NCBI GenBank assembly: GCA_004299235.1
Contig: SCQL01000017.1
Span: 62,001 to 126,000 of the forward strand
Length of the DNA: 64,000 nt
Source: a bacterium
Lineage (GTDB): Bacteria; Chloroflexota; Dormibacteria; Dormibacterales; Dormibacteraceae
Reading direction: 5' to 3'
This document shows, one piece after another, positions 24,264-32,332 of this stretch. How positions within the stretch are numbered: the first letter of the stretch is position 1; each line of letters starts with the position of its first letter. The translations under genes and the position numbers were made by a program. Below the pieces are notes generated by a model, which saw only the letters and a program-made list of their open reading frames with translations, was not told the DNA's origin and made no database searches.

Positions 24264-25047
24264 CGGGGCCAGCCGCGGAATCGGACGCGGTGTGGCAGTT
24301 GGGCTGGGTGAGGCGGGATGGACGGTCTACGTCACTGCACGCACCTTTCGCGACGGCGAGAGCGATCGCCCTGGTTCGATTACAAAGACAGCTGAACAGG
24401 TAACGCGAGCCGGTGGGCGTGGCATCGCGATGCGCTCCGACCACAGCGTGGATTCGGAGACAGAAGCCGTATTTCGTCGCGTCGAGGATGAGCAGGGTGG
24501 GCTCGATCTTCTGGTCAACAATGCGACGTCCTACAGCACAGACCTAGGCCCGCGCGAGGACGCCATGTTCTGGGACCTGCCTGTCAAGGAGTGGGACCAG
24601 ATGCACGCGGTCGGCCTGAGGTCGCATTACATCGCCAGCGCGTGCGCTGCCCGGATGATGGTCGCGCGGCGCAGTGGTCTTATCGTCAACATCTCTTCGA
24701 TAGGCGCGATTAAGTACACGGGCAACGTGTCCTACAACGTCGTCAAAGCCGCGGTGGACATGCTCACGTTGAGCACGGCAGAGGAGCTGCGCCCATACAA
24801 GGTGGCGGTCGTCTCGTTCTGGCCGAGGTTGACACGGACCGAAGCGCTCATTGCCCACCCCGACCAGTTCGCTGACCCGACCAGAGCCTGGTCGGCCGAG
24901 TTCAATGGACGATGCGTGGCCGCACTGGCGAACGATCCTCGGATCGTCGAGAAGTCGGGCAGGGCTCTAGACCTCGCGGAAGTGGCCATCGAGTACGGAT
25001 TGGCGGACTCCGACGGCCGAGTTCCGGAGCTACGTCCGCGAGCCTGA
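24238..25047 (+). CDS. SDR-family oxidoreductase
   Basis: Start chosen at ATG 24238 (MSGRVAIVTGASRGIGRGVAV). The longer frame upstream is antisense to the hydrolase. It gives 269 residues: TGASRGIG, NNATSY in place of NNAG, catalytic NISSIG and YNVVK. The C-terminal part is longer than in FabG and resembles the DHRS1-like group (VVSFWPRLTRTEALIAHPD). Cofactor and substrate are not predictable. Confidence 0.85.
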   Translation: MSGRVAIVTGASRGIGRGVAVGLGEAGWTVYVTARTFRDGESDRPGSITKTAEQVTRAGGRGIAMRSDHSVDSETEAVFRRVEDEQGGLDLLVNNATSYSTDLGPREDAMFWDLPVKEWDQMHAVGLRSHYIASACAARMMVARRSGLIVNISSIGAIKYTGNVSYNVVKAAVDMLTLSTAEELRPYKVAVVSFWPRLTRTEALIAHPDQFADPTRAWSAEFNGRCVAALANDPRIVEKSGRALDLAEVAIEYGLADSDGRVPELRPRA

Positions 25048-25281
25048 CCCGCGAGTGCCGTTTGGTATACAAACGCACCTTGTTTCGGTCCGGAAACTTC
25101 GTGAACGGCGCACACGCTCATACCAGGGACGGGTGCGGTTTATCTGGGCTTGGCGACAGTGGTGATCCGTCCATGAGTTCAAATCCCGCTACCTGTCCGA
25201 GGCCAGAGTGTTTGCGGCCCAATATCTGGGGGCCCACACGCTGCTTGACCGTCTAGATATTGGGGTCGCTTCGACCAACTT

Positions 25282-25331
25282 TTGGTCGGGGGCCCGGGAT
25301 TTGAACCCGGGGCCTCACGGTCCCGAACCGT
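25282..25331 (-). repeat. 50-bp direct repeat identical to the tRNA-Pro 3' part (site C)
   Basis: Identical over 50 bases to 30657-30706: 49 bases of tRNA-Pro(CGG), from inside the anticodon stem to CCA, plus one flanking base. Beyond it the sequences diverge completely. With site D it brackets 25332-30656, as expected for attL/attR of an element integrated in the tRNA gene. Perfect identity suggests this was the most recent insertion. The 234 bases to its left (25048-25281) hold nothing I can identify. Confidence 0.85.
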
Positions 25332-25440
25332 CCTAATGGTGTTTCCTCGCGTGTCCTCTGGGGTCCGCCAGGGCCCTCCTGAACTCAAATCTCGCAGCCT
25401 TCATGTCCTCAGGTGACCTGCCGTGACCGCCTGTTTCCGG

Positions 25441-25468
25441 GAATGTGTGCCCCGGCTGTGCCCCGGCG
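25441..25468 (+). repeat. 28-bp repeat, copy 1 of the element-end repeat
   Basis: GAATGTGTGCCCCGGCTG and the next ten bases are repeated exactly at 30588-30615; a 20-base core recurs at 27335. This copy sits between site C and the integrase remnant. It contains an internal tandem TGTGCCCCGG. Confidence 0.7.
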
Positions 25469-25472
25469 GGGC

Positions 25473-25687
25473 CCACCGCGAATCCGGTTCCATGATCTTC
25501 GGCTCTCATGCGCGACGCTGTTGTTAGTCCAAGGCGTGTCGCCACGCGTCGTGATGGAGTCCTCGGTCACTACGAGATCGCCGTGACTATGGACACCTAC
25601 CGCCATGTCGTTCCGGAATTGCGACGCGATGCGGCCGAAAGAATCGACACGGTTCGCCGAAGGCCGCGAGTTGAGCGAGAAAGATGA
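25473..25687 (+). pseudogene. Tyrosine recombinase (integrase) C-terminal remnant with frameshift
   Basis: Reading PPRIRFHDLRLSCATLLLVQ then GVSPRVVME in one frame, then, after loss of one base near 25559, VLGHYEIAVTMDTYRHVVPE followed by LRRDAAERIDTVRR in the next. This is the catalytic C-terminus of a phage-type integrase: HxxR box (HDLR), LGH and the nucleophilic Tyr in TMDTYRHV. The His usually following HDLR is Leu here. The N-terminal and core-binding domains are gone. It supports the view that sites C and D were made by integrase-mediated insertion. Confidence 0.8.
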
Positions 25688-25848
25688 GCTTCTGACACCA
25701 CGCCGGATTGATCGAGATGTCGTTGATTCAGCTTCGGACGTCTCGTGCACGTTTGAGTCGTGCGGCTACAACCTCCGGCTCGACACCAAGCCGTTGACAC
25801 AAGAGTCTCAATTGACCGTTGCGACGGCACGCCCTACTCTCGGTTTCG

Positions 25849-27261
25849 ATGCCTCGCGAAGTTGGCTCGTTTTTGGGCGAATGGTGGCTACCCGATAAGC
25901 CAGAGCGCCGTGTTGCCGGCCTTCTGCACATAACTGATCGCGGCGATCTTCAGCTGGAAACAACAAGACTTTTCGAAGAGCGCGAGCCGTTCGACCTAAC
26001 CATTGAGGACACGTATCCAGTGGTACATGGCCGTGCAGGGAAGAAGGAATTTACTCTTCTCGACGTTCTGCCGACGACTCCGTACCGCCCAAGCACTTGT
26101 CTCATCGGAGCAACCCTCGCGCCCGAGCACCTGAAGTTCAACCGCATTTGCATTGCGTTTCCGAATCTGACACGGTTCACAGGGTCAACTGGCCTCAGTC
26201 GCACGCGTACTGGCGACAGCCCGACGCACACCTGGAAGCGCCCGCCTTCGAGACGTACTCGAATCTCCGAAGGAGCCTACGTGGACCTCAGCTTTAGCTG
26301 GGAGAGCCCATCGGAGCGCGACAAACTGACGATCGCGGAAACTGCGTATTTCGACGTCCAAGTCGACGATCCGACTGAGATCGAATCACTGCATCAGCAC
26401 ATCGGACCCATTCGCCAGCTAGTCTCGCTGGGGTTCGGAGACTCCGTCGCGCCGTGCGCGGTGGACGTGTTTACACCCTACGTGACCTCGGACATCGGAG
26501 CGAAGAGCGTTGAGGAACCACTTGAGCTAATTCGTGCATACGTTCATCCCGACGATCAGATCGACCCCGATATTTGGCCGATGTTCACGTTGGACGATCT
26601 TCCGGGGAGCTTCGAGGGCGCCCTGCCGCGCTGGTACGAACTCTCGCGCCGCTTGGAACCGGCCCTCGTGGTCTACTTCGGTGCCCTGTACGGTCGCCCC
26701 AGATACCGAGACGATGAGCTCCTGCTATTGGTGATAGCAGCTGAGTCGTATCACCGATTGTCACCACACTTTCAACAAACGACTCAGGGAAAGGATGTAG
26801 ACCGCTGGAACGCAGTCCTTGCATCTGCGCCGACGGAACTGAAGGATTGGCTCGGAGGTCGAATAGGAGAGTCTTTGCAGCGGCGGCTCTGGGAAAGACT
26901 CCGCGACCTTGCGCACCATCCCGGTCCGTCTGGACGAAGAATTGCCAAACGTATTCCCGACTTTCCGTCGAAGCTCGCAAACTGGCGAAACCGGTTGATC
27001 CATTACGACCCGACTAAGGATGCCGCCCGACTAGACGGCGCTCAAATGGCACACGCTTGTTTCGTGTTGCGCTGCCTCCTCACCGGTTGCTTGCTGCGAG
27101 ATATGGGCGTGGAAGAAGCGACGGTCGAGGTAATGCTGGGTAGGAGCCGCCCTGCCCGATATGCGATGGAGTTGAACCCGTGGGAAGACTTCGCGAAGTC
27201 TGCTGAGTCAGAGCCGAACCGTAGCGATGGCGTGTCCCCCGGTGTCCCCGAGGATCCTTAG
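25849..27261 (+). CDS. ApeA-like HEPN protein, probable abortive-infection defence
   Basis: Start chosen at ATG 25849 (MPREVGSFLGEWWLPDKPER). About 470 residues. The N-terminus resembles the ApeA N-terminal domain: GEWWLP with 'G.L....G.L.L....F' strands, and long beta-rich stretches to about residue 200. The C-terminal third is helical with RNRLIH at about 380-385 (R-x4-H), the HEPN ribonuclease motif, followed by YDPTKD. ApeA proteins are single-gene anti-phage systems that are thought to cut RNA on infection. It is the first gene of the element between tRNA sites C and D. GC content looks lower than in core genes. Confidence 0.75.
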   Translation: MPREVGSFLGEWWLPDKPERRVAGLLHITDRGDLQLETTRLFEEREPFDLTIEDTYPVVHGRAGKKEFTLLDVLPTTPYRPSTCLIGATLAPEHLKFNRICIAFPNLTRFTGSTGLSRTRTGDSPTHTWKRPPSRRTRISEGAYVDLSFSWESPSERDKLTIAETAYFDVQVDDPTEIESLHQHIGPIRQLVSLGFGDSVAPCAVDVFTPYVTSDIGAKSVEEPLELIRAYVHPDDQIDPDIWPMFTLDDLPGSFEGALPRWYELSRRLEPALVVYFGALYGRPRYRDDELLLLVIAAESYHRLSPHFQQTTQGKDVDRWNAVLASAPTELKDWLGGRIGESLQRRLWERLRDLAHHPGPSGRRIAKRIPDFPSKLANWRNRLIHYDPTKDAARLDGAQMAHACFVLRCLLTGCLLRDMGVEEATVEVMLGRSRPARYAMELNPWEDFAKSAESEPNRSDGVSPGVPEDP

Positions 27262-27334
27262 AGTCCCCCCGGAATTCAATCGCCGGGTTGTCGTCTCCTC
27301 TGGTGTCCTTTAAGGTCCCCCTGGTTCCGCGATT

Positions 27335-27354
27335 CTGTGCCCCGGCTGTGCCCC
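27335..27354 (+). repeat. 20-bp copy of the element-end repeat
   Basis: CTGTGCCCCGGCTGTGCCCC matches the core of the repeats at 25445 and 30592. It follows two short, similar 'GTGTCC.C.GG.GTCC' units (27228-27330), which resemble sequence just right of site C (25345-25380). This suggests an internal junction between two element ends. Confidence 0.6.
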
Positions 27355-27378
27355 GTGGCCCGGCGGGACAGGCGCCGG

Positions 27379-27951
27379 TTATGGGCCCCCGGGTTTGATT
27401 TCCCACGCGGCCCGCGCTTCATTCGCGAATGTGGGAGCCGTCTTCTCCAAGTGATCCAGGACATCTGCAACGCTCATGGGCGGCCTCCGCTTGATCGAGG
27501 CCTGGCGGCTCAGTGCCTCGTGCACCACGAAGGGCTCGAGGCTAAGCGCGTGAACAAGAAATTCATCGGCTGACTGCACCTCCACGCCGAACTCACCGCA
27601 CGCCTCGGCGGGAAAGTGCTTGAGGTTGTTGGTAACCAGAACGCCGACCTTAGCCACGACCGCCGCGGCCAGCACGTGCCGATCCTTCTCGTTGATTGGC
27701 ATAACGTCGATGAGCTTCTGATACCCGGTCACCTCAGCCTCAGGAAACGCCGTCTGCATATCTCGGATCATCTCGTCGAGGTCCTTCTCACTTACGTGTT
27801 TGTGCTCCTTCAAGATGTTTTTGCGCATCTCCTTCAGGACGTCGGCACTCCACCGGGGCGAATACACCTCGAAGTGAGCGATCCAGAGGAGGCTGTCACG
27901 AAGGCCGACGGGAAAAAGGACGTCGGCATCCAAGAAGGCCGAGAACGCCAC
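27379..27951 (-). CDS. PIN-domain ribonuclease toxin
   Basis: A 190-residue protein. FSAFLDADVLFPVGLRDSLL carries the first PIN acidic residues, DLDEMIRDM a central acid, and NEKDRHVLAAAVVAKVGVLVTNN the second cluster with 'D..VLAAA'. PIN toxins cleave tRNA or mRNA using Mg. Nine bases downstream of the HTH gene in the same orientation, which is standard antitoxin-toxin order. The C-terminal part (ADEFLVHALSLEP) matches the PIN_3-like group. Confidence 0.82.
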   Translation of the reverse strand: MAFSAFLDADVLFPVGLRDSLLWIAHFEVYSPRWSADVLKEMRKNILKEHKHVSEKDLDEMIRDMQTAFPEAEVTGYQKLIDVMPINEKDRHVLAAAVVAKVGVLVTNNLKHFPAEACGEFGVEVQSADEFLVHALSLEPFVVHEALSRQASIKRRPPMSVADVLDHLEKTAPTFANEARAAWEIKPGGP

Positions 27952-27960
27952 GGCCGGAGC

Positions 27961-28401
27961 TTAGTACTTAAGCTCCAGACGCTCCGCCTGCTCGCTCAGG
28001 CGCCGCAAGGCGTCGTCCCTCGTGGACTCGCGGCGTCGCTTGTATTGGATCAGGTCCTCCATGCGGATCCTGCGATGGGTCCCCACCATCTCGTGCGGCA
28101 GGTCCTTCTCTGTGATGAGCTTCACCACATGCTGCCGGGACACCCCGAGGAGGTCCGCCGCCTGCTGCGTGGTGACGAGCATCTTCGTGGGGACGACACT
28201 TATGGCCCTGCCCTTGCCCATCTGGTCGGCAACGATCTTTAGGATCTCAAAGATGGGCCGAGGCACGGCAAGCATTTCGGGCGCCTTGCCGTCCACCAAG
28301 ATCTGTGCGTGGTCGGCCGGCACATGCTCGAGAGCCCGCGAAAACGTCTCGATGACTTTGCGATCCTGCTCGGAGGGAGCCACTGGGGTTGAGAGAGCCA
28401 T
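27961..28401 (-). CDS. Excisionase-type HTH antitoxin
   Basis: A 146-residue protein. The C-terminal half MLVTTQQAADLLGVSRQHVV then KLITEKDLPHEMVGTHRRIR is an excisionase/MerR-like (HTH_17) DNA-binding domain. A preceding helical region (FSRALEHVPADHAQILVDGK) would dimerise or bind the PIN partner. This gene pair (HTH_17 + PIN) is a recognised toxin-antitoxin arrangement. Confidence 0.8.
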   Translation of the reverse strand: MALSTPVAPSEQDRKVIETFSRALEHVPADHAQILVDGKAPEMLAVPRPIFEILKIVADQMGKGRAISVVPTKMLVTTQQAADLLGVSRQHVVKLITEKDLPHEMVGTHRRIRMEDLIQYKRRRESTRDDALRRLSEQAERLELKY

Positions 28402-28555
28402 GGCGGCATACTACCACATAATCACCACAAACGTCATAGTCGCTATATTCGCCACAGCAAGAGGGGTTCCGCGACTCGGCTGGCCTTTAGCTGTACCAGC
28501 ATCGGCCCAAGACTCACTGTAGACGAGCCTAGGCTACAGGCGTACTGTATGCCTC

Positions 28556-29308
28556 GTGATCGTCGGAGAGAAGGAAATCGCGTCCCTGCTAGAGGTGAAG
28601 GAAAACACCGTTCACCAGTGGTTCGTTCGGCGGATGTTGCCTGAACCTGACGGGTCAGTTAGCGGGAACCCCGCTTGGCACTGGGACACGATCCAATCGT
28701 GGGCTTGGGAGACAGGCAGGATGCCTGATCTCCGCATTCGCGTTCTGTCCATCCTCTCCAAGACGACTGGAGCATTTGCGACACCGCTGACCATCGAGCT
28801 GGTCGGCCGCGGGTGGGTTGGGCCAGGAACGAGCCCCGCAAAAATCGCCAGCGTTTTAACCGACCTCTTCGAGGAGCACTACGTTTCGATCCACCTTCGC
28901 AACGAGTGGCGCATCACCGATGAGGGTCGCCAGTTCCTCGGAGACCGAGCGGAAGGCAAGGAGATTCGACCCATGACTTACCAACCGACCCCAGAAGAAA
29001 TCATCAGGATCTTCCAGCAGTGGGAGAACGCCGCGCGGCGCAGTCCAAACGACAAGGTTTCCACGACTGCACCGCTCGCACCTCCAACTCTCACAGAGGC
29101 ACGCTCACTGATTCCTCGCCTCGAGCAACTGCGACGCGATTTGGAAACGGCGGAGGTTGACTGGCACGGGCGACCCGTCGCCAACCGGGATCAGGCGGCA
29201 ATGGGCCAGCTGTGGGAGGAGTGGAGGGATGACAAACTCGGTGTGCTCAATGGCTACCGCGACGTCTGGCGGTCGCCCGATCCGTTCTACGACTCCCGCC
29301 CGCTCTAA
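28556..29308 (+). CDS. Unrecognised protein with N-terminal HTH and second winged-helix-like region
   Basis: GTG start at 28556. About 250 residues. Residues 1-50 (EKEIASLLEVKENTVHQWFV, then RRMLPEPDG) look like an AlpA/MerR-type DNA-binding helix-turn-helix. Residues 60-130 (IRVLSILSKTTGAFATPLTI, ITDEGRQFLGD) resemble a winged helix. The rest is helical and acidic with LIPRLEQLRRDLETAEVDW. I do not recognise the family. It is divergent from the PIN/HTH pair, with a 154-base intergenic region that must hold both promoters. It may regulate the island or be part of a defence function. Confidence 0.55.
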   Translation: MIVGEKEIASLLEVKENTVHQWFVRRMLPEPDGSVSGNPAWHWDTIQSWAWETGRMPDLRIRVLSILSKTTGAFATPLTIELVGRGWVGPGTSPAKIASVLTDLFEEHYVSIHLRNEWRITDEGRQFLGDRAEGKEIRPMTYQPTPEEIIRIFQQWENAARRSPNDKVSTTAPLAPPTLTEARSLIPRLEQLRRDLETAEVDWHGRPVANRDQAAMGQLWEEWRDDKLGVLNGYRDVWRSPDPFYDSRPL

Positions 29309-29481
29309 GCAGTCCGCCCGCATCCTCTATAACCTCGACCCAGTAAAGGCAGCTGGTCCCGACAACCTGACTGCGTTGTGACCGCGGAAGCACCGCTCGG
29401 AGTCGAGTGCTGTAAGGCTGGGAGTGGAAGAGGAACGTCTGGAAGCGGCTCTGATTATCACGGCGGCGGTATGGTCCTGTC

Positions 29482-30132
29482 ATGCCAAAGAAGGGCGAGC
29501 CAGAGCAAGTTGACATTTCGCGCTTCAAGTCAGAAGAAGACGCCCTCCGGCAGGTCGAGGCAGTCAGGGACCGTTTACATCAGCTCGCAAAGCTGGTCTT
29601 CGAATCAAACGACCGGAACATCACTTACTTGTCAATGTTCCTACTCAGCGCGATTGCACGAGCAAACGGACTCCACCTTGCGACAGTGCATGCCATTGAG
29701 ACGAGCAACCCGCATGCGGCGATTCCGCTAATTCGGTCCTACGGTGATCTCGTGGTTACCGCTCTCTACGTCCGCGACCATCCAGAGTATGTCGATGCCC
29801 TAACCGACCGGCGGCGGGACACGAAAAGCAAGCGCCGCAGCATCGGCTCACTGATAACGGCGGTCACCAAGTATGCCCCCGGAATTAAACACGTCTATGA
29901 CGAACTGTCGGAAGGAACTCACTTCGGTTCAGTGGCAATGTGGGCATCCTGGACCCACAAACCAGACACGGAGGGCACGGTGACATACGCCTCCTACCCT
30001 CGATGGCGCGATGCGCAAAGAGACCCTCTCGTGATGGCTGGTTGGTTGATAGAACTCGGGGAAGCGCTGATTGGTACCGTAGAGGCAACAGTTGGCGCTT
30101 ACCTAAGCCAGGCACCCGCCGCACGCACGTAG
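29482..30132 (+). CDS. Unrecognised helical protein in the defence-like island
   Basis: A 216-residue protein, almost entirely alpha-helical: DALRQVEAVRDRLHQLAKLV, NPHAAIPLIRSYGDLVVTAL, YDELSEGTHFGSVAMW. The 'Y..LSE.THFGS' segment resembles motifs in HEPN-like/DUF5677-type proteins near phage-defence genes, but no R-x4-H nuclease motif is present. No membrane segments. I cannot name it. It is downstream of the HTH protein (173 bases), same strand. Confidence 0.5.
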   Translation: MPKKGEPEQVDISRFKSEEDALRQVEAVRDRLHQLAKLVFESNDRNITYLSMFLLSAIARANGLHLATVHAIETSNPHAAIPLIRSYGDLVVTALYVRDHPEYVDALTDRRRDTKSKRRSIGSLITAVTKYAPGIKHVYDELSEGTHFGSVAMWASWTHKPDTEGTVTYASYPRWRDAQRDPLVMAGWLIELGEALIGTVEATVGAYLSQAPAART

Positions 30133-30587
30133 ATCTCTGTCGACCAGCGAACTGAATCTGGTTGTTGCACTGCAGGCATCCTTGACACGGCCGGACCCCC
30201 CGGGTTCGGGAAACGTCGTCTGGGTCACATCGGGTCAATCGATGCCGCTCCCGATCAACACTGTCGCGTCGCACAACGGGGTGAGCACGTGACGCCCTCG
30301 CTTCGGAGCTCGCACACGTCGGACCTCCGTGCCACTCCGATCGACCCACGCGAGCGTGTTTTCGAACGGGATGGAGAACGCGAAACCATCCCCGGTGGCG
30401 GACCATGCTGGTGTGGCGCAGTCCAACGAGCCAGTCGGCCTGTGATTTTCGAACCGTCTGCCTCACGGTCCTGACAGTTGCATCAACTGATATATAGCTC
30501 TGCGCACGCCCCAAGTCCGTGTCGTCCAAGTTCAGATCGTGCCCACCATCGCGACAAACTTCGCAACCTCGATGCGAGGTTCTCCAA
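30133..30587. other. Gene-free end of the integrated element
   Basis: No supportable gene. A weak resemblance to the tRNA-Pro T-arm/anticodon half appears at 30431-30474 (GATTTTCGAACC and GCCTCACGGTC in the right order), which might be another decayed attachment copy. Confidence 0.35.
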
Positions 30588-30615
30588 GAATGTGTGCCCC
30601 GGCTGTGCCCCGGCG
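30588..30615 (+). repeat. 28-bp repeat, copy 2 of the element-end repeat
   Basis: Exact copy of 25441-25468, here 42 bases from the tRNA-Pro CCA end. The two copies lie at the two ends of the C-D element in direct orientation. Confidence 0.7.
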
Positions 30616-30657
30616 ACTGCGGATGACGTCCAAAATCGGCGATTTTGAACTCGAAAT

Positions 30658-30734
30658 TGGTCGGGGGCCCGGGATTTGAACCCGGGGCCTCACGGTCCCG
30701 AACCGTGCGCGCTGCCAAACTGCGCCAGCCCCCG
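30658..30734 (-). tRNA. tRNA-Pro (anticodon CGG), CCA encoded
   Basis: A 77-base minus-strand gene. Acceptor CGGGGGC pairs with GCCCCCG; D-arm GCGC/GCGC; anticodon stem CACGG/CCGTG with loop TTCGGGA gives anticodon CGG; T-arm CCGGG-TTCAAAT-CCCGG; discriminator A and CCA are encoded. It is the only complete copy; its 3' part recurs at 25282, 21308, 17094 and, decayed, 23041. Integration into the 3' half restores the gene each time, so it stays functional. Confidence 0.95.
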
Positions 30735-30784
30735 ACACGAGCGCCCGAGCGCGACGAACCTGCACGCCCGGCGAGGTGTTGATT

Positions 30785-31204
30785 CTACCTGCCGATCGGA
30801 TCCACCACGGTCTTGACCTCCATCAGGGTCGCGGTCGCGTCGGCCACTCGCGAGTGGTCGTCGCGGTTCTCGATGAAGGCCGTGGCGTACACCAGCGTGC
30901 GCCGGATCCTCTCCACGCTCGCCACCACCCGGATCGGCTCGCCGAGCCTCAGCGGCCGGCGGTAGCTCACCTGCAGGCGACCCGTCACCCCCGGATGCCC
31001 CGCATGCCAGGCCGCCCATCCCACCGCCTCGTCGAGCATCAACGCCACCATGCCCCCATGCGCCATCCCCGCCCAGCTCTGGAATCGGTCCGGCACCTCG
31101 AACTCCGCGACTGAGCCATCCGGTCCCGGTACGAAGCTCAGGCGCAGACCCTCGAGGTTGAGCGGGCCGCAGCCGAAACAGTGACCGTCGAACCTGACCT
31201 CCAC
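30785..31204 (-). CDS. PaaI-like hotdog-fold thioesterase
   Basis: Start chosen at GTG 31204 (VEVRFDGHCFGCGPLNLEGL), five bases after the lipoprotein gene; a longer frame overlaps that gene. About 139 residues. Pattern FGCGPLNLEGLRLSF, then MAHGGMVALMLDEAVGWAAW with the hotdog helix and catalytic Asp/Glu region, and TGRLQVSYRRPLRLGEPI. It hydrolyses acyl-CoA thioesters. Acyl-CoA dehydrogenase and a kinase lie close by on the other strand. Confidence 0.85.
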   Translation of the reverse strand: MEVRFDGHCFGCGPLNLEGLRLSFVPGPDGSVAEFEVPDRFQSWAGMAHGGMVALMLDEAVGWAAWHAGHPGVTGRLQVSYRRPLRLGEPIRVVASVERIRRTLVYATAFIENRDDHSRVADATATLMEVKTVVDPIGR

Positions 31205-31208
31205 CCCC

Positions 31209-31730
31209 CTAGCCTCGGCAGTTCCAACGCCCGGTGACCTTCTCGACACCCGCCTTGCCGGTGCCGGCGTCGGTCAGCGAGGCTTCGATCGTCCCCGACT
31301 GCTGCCCACGATCGACCGTGAACGTGACCTTGTCGCCGCCCAGGTTCTGCCACACCTTGGTGTTGTCCGCGCTGTGCACCTGGACCGCGACGTCGCCATC
31401 GACGTAGGTGCCTTGACCGCGGAAGTTGCCGATCAGGAAGACCAGTCCCCAATTCTGTCCGCTGGCATCGACCGTGCCGTAGAAGCTGTCCGACCACGTT
31501 TCCCCGTTATGCGTCCTGGAACCGGTGCACTCGCTCTGCTGGACGTCCGTGTTGGGGACGATCCCGGTCATCTGCCCCGCAACCTCACCGCTGAACGTGA
31601 GGCTCTCGGTCCAGTTTCCCTCCGGGATCACGGGGGACGGCGAGGCCACCGTCTTGACGGCGGTCTGGGCGCAGGCGGCCAAGACGAGGAGAGGGACGAT
31701 GAGGGCGACTATGCCCACAGCCCGGAGCAT
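31209..31730 (-). CDS. Lipoprotein of unknown function
   Basis: A 173-residue protein. Signal peptide with lipobox VLAACAQ (Cys at about 20), then PSPVIPEGNW. The mature part is beta-rich and ends GVEKVTGRWNCRG; the single CTGSRT and WNCRG cysteines may form a disulfide. No family recognised. Divergent, by only eight bases, from the phosphatase gene at 31739. Confidence 0.65.
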   Translation of the reverse strand: MLRAVGIVALIVPLLVLAACAQTAVKTVASPSPVIPEGNWTESLTFSGEVAGQMTGIVPNTDVQQSECTGSRTHNGETWSDSFYGTVDASGQNWGLVFLIGNFRGQGTYVDGDVAVQVHSADNTKVWQNLGGDKVTFTVDRGQQSGTIEASLTDAGTGKAGVEKVTGRWNCRG

Positions 31731-31738
31731 GTGGTCGA

Positions 31739-32332
31739 ATGTTAGCCGTGGCAGCAGGCTCGGAGCAGCTCACCCGGGCCATGCGAGCCCTCGAAGCCGC
31801 CTTCCTGATCGGCCTCGAAGGCGTGACCGAGATCTGGCTGGTCCGCCACGCGGATTGCTACCAAGGCCTTGCCGAAACCGAGGATCCGCCGCTCAGCCGG
31901 CTCGGCCGGGACCAGGCGGCCCGCCTCGCCGCGCGCGTCCGCCGAGCCCATCCGGCAGCCGTCTACACAAGTCCCTATCGCCGTGCGCTCGAGACCGCCC
32001 GCGCCATCACCGACGACGTGCGCGTCGACCGGCGGCTGGTCGAGATGGCCCTCGACATCAGCGACGACGGGCAGCTCGACCCCAAGGAGCCGCCGGCCGG
32101 CGTCATCGAACGGATGCGAGCGGTGGTCGATGACATCACACAGCGGCACGCCGGCGGCCGCGTCGTCGCGGTCGGGCACGGCGCGGCGATCATCGCCTAC
32201 CTCACCGATGTGCTCGGGCTCGAGGCAGCGCAGCTCCGCGTGCTGCCCTACTACACGAGCGTTAGCATCGTGCGGGCGCTGGGCGATCGGCGGGTGGTAG
32301 GCGCGATCGGGGACACGGCGCACCTGGAGTGA
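31739..32332 (+). CDS. Histidine phosphatase (phosphoglycerate mutase-like)
   Basis: IWLVRHADCYQ contains the catalytic RH of the family, followed by PPLSRLGRDQAARLAARV and TSPYRRALETARAI (second Arg). The second His lies in VVAVGHGAAIIAYL. The full frame gives 197 residues; internal starts (ATG 31781, or GTG 31823 at VTEIWLVRH) would give the usual 170 and lack a clear ribosome site as well. Its stop overlaps the next start (GTGA), so it is co-translated with the kinase. Confidence 0.85.
   Translation: MLAVAAGSEQLTRAMRALEAAFLIGLEGVTEIWLVRHADCYQGLAETEDPPLSRLGRDQAARLAARVRRAHPAAVYTSPYRRALETARAITDDVRVDRRLVEMALDISDDGQLDPKEPPAGVIERMRAVVDDITQRHAGGRVVAVGHGAAIIAYLTDVLGLEAAQLRVLPYYTSVSIVRALGDRRVVGAIGDTAHLE

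Noticed and set aside
25172-25202. GAGTTCAAATCCCGC looks like a tRNA T-loop on the plus strand
   Set aside because: The flanking bases do not form a T-stem and no acceptor or anticodon arm is nearby; at most a decayed remnant.
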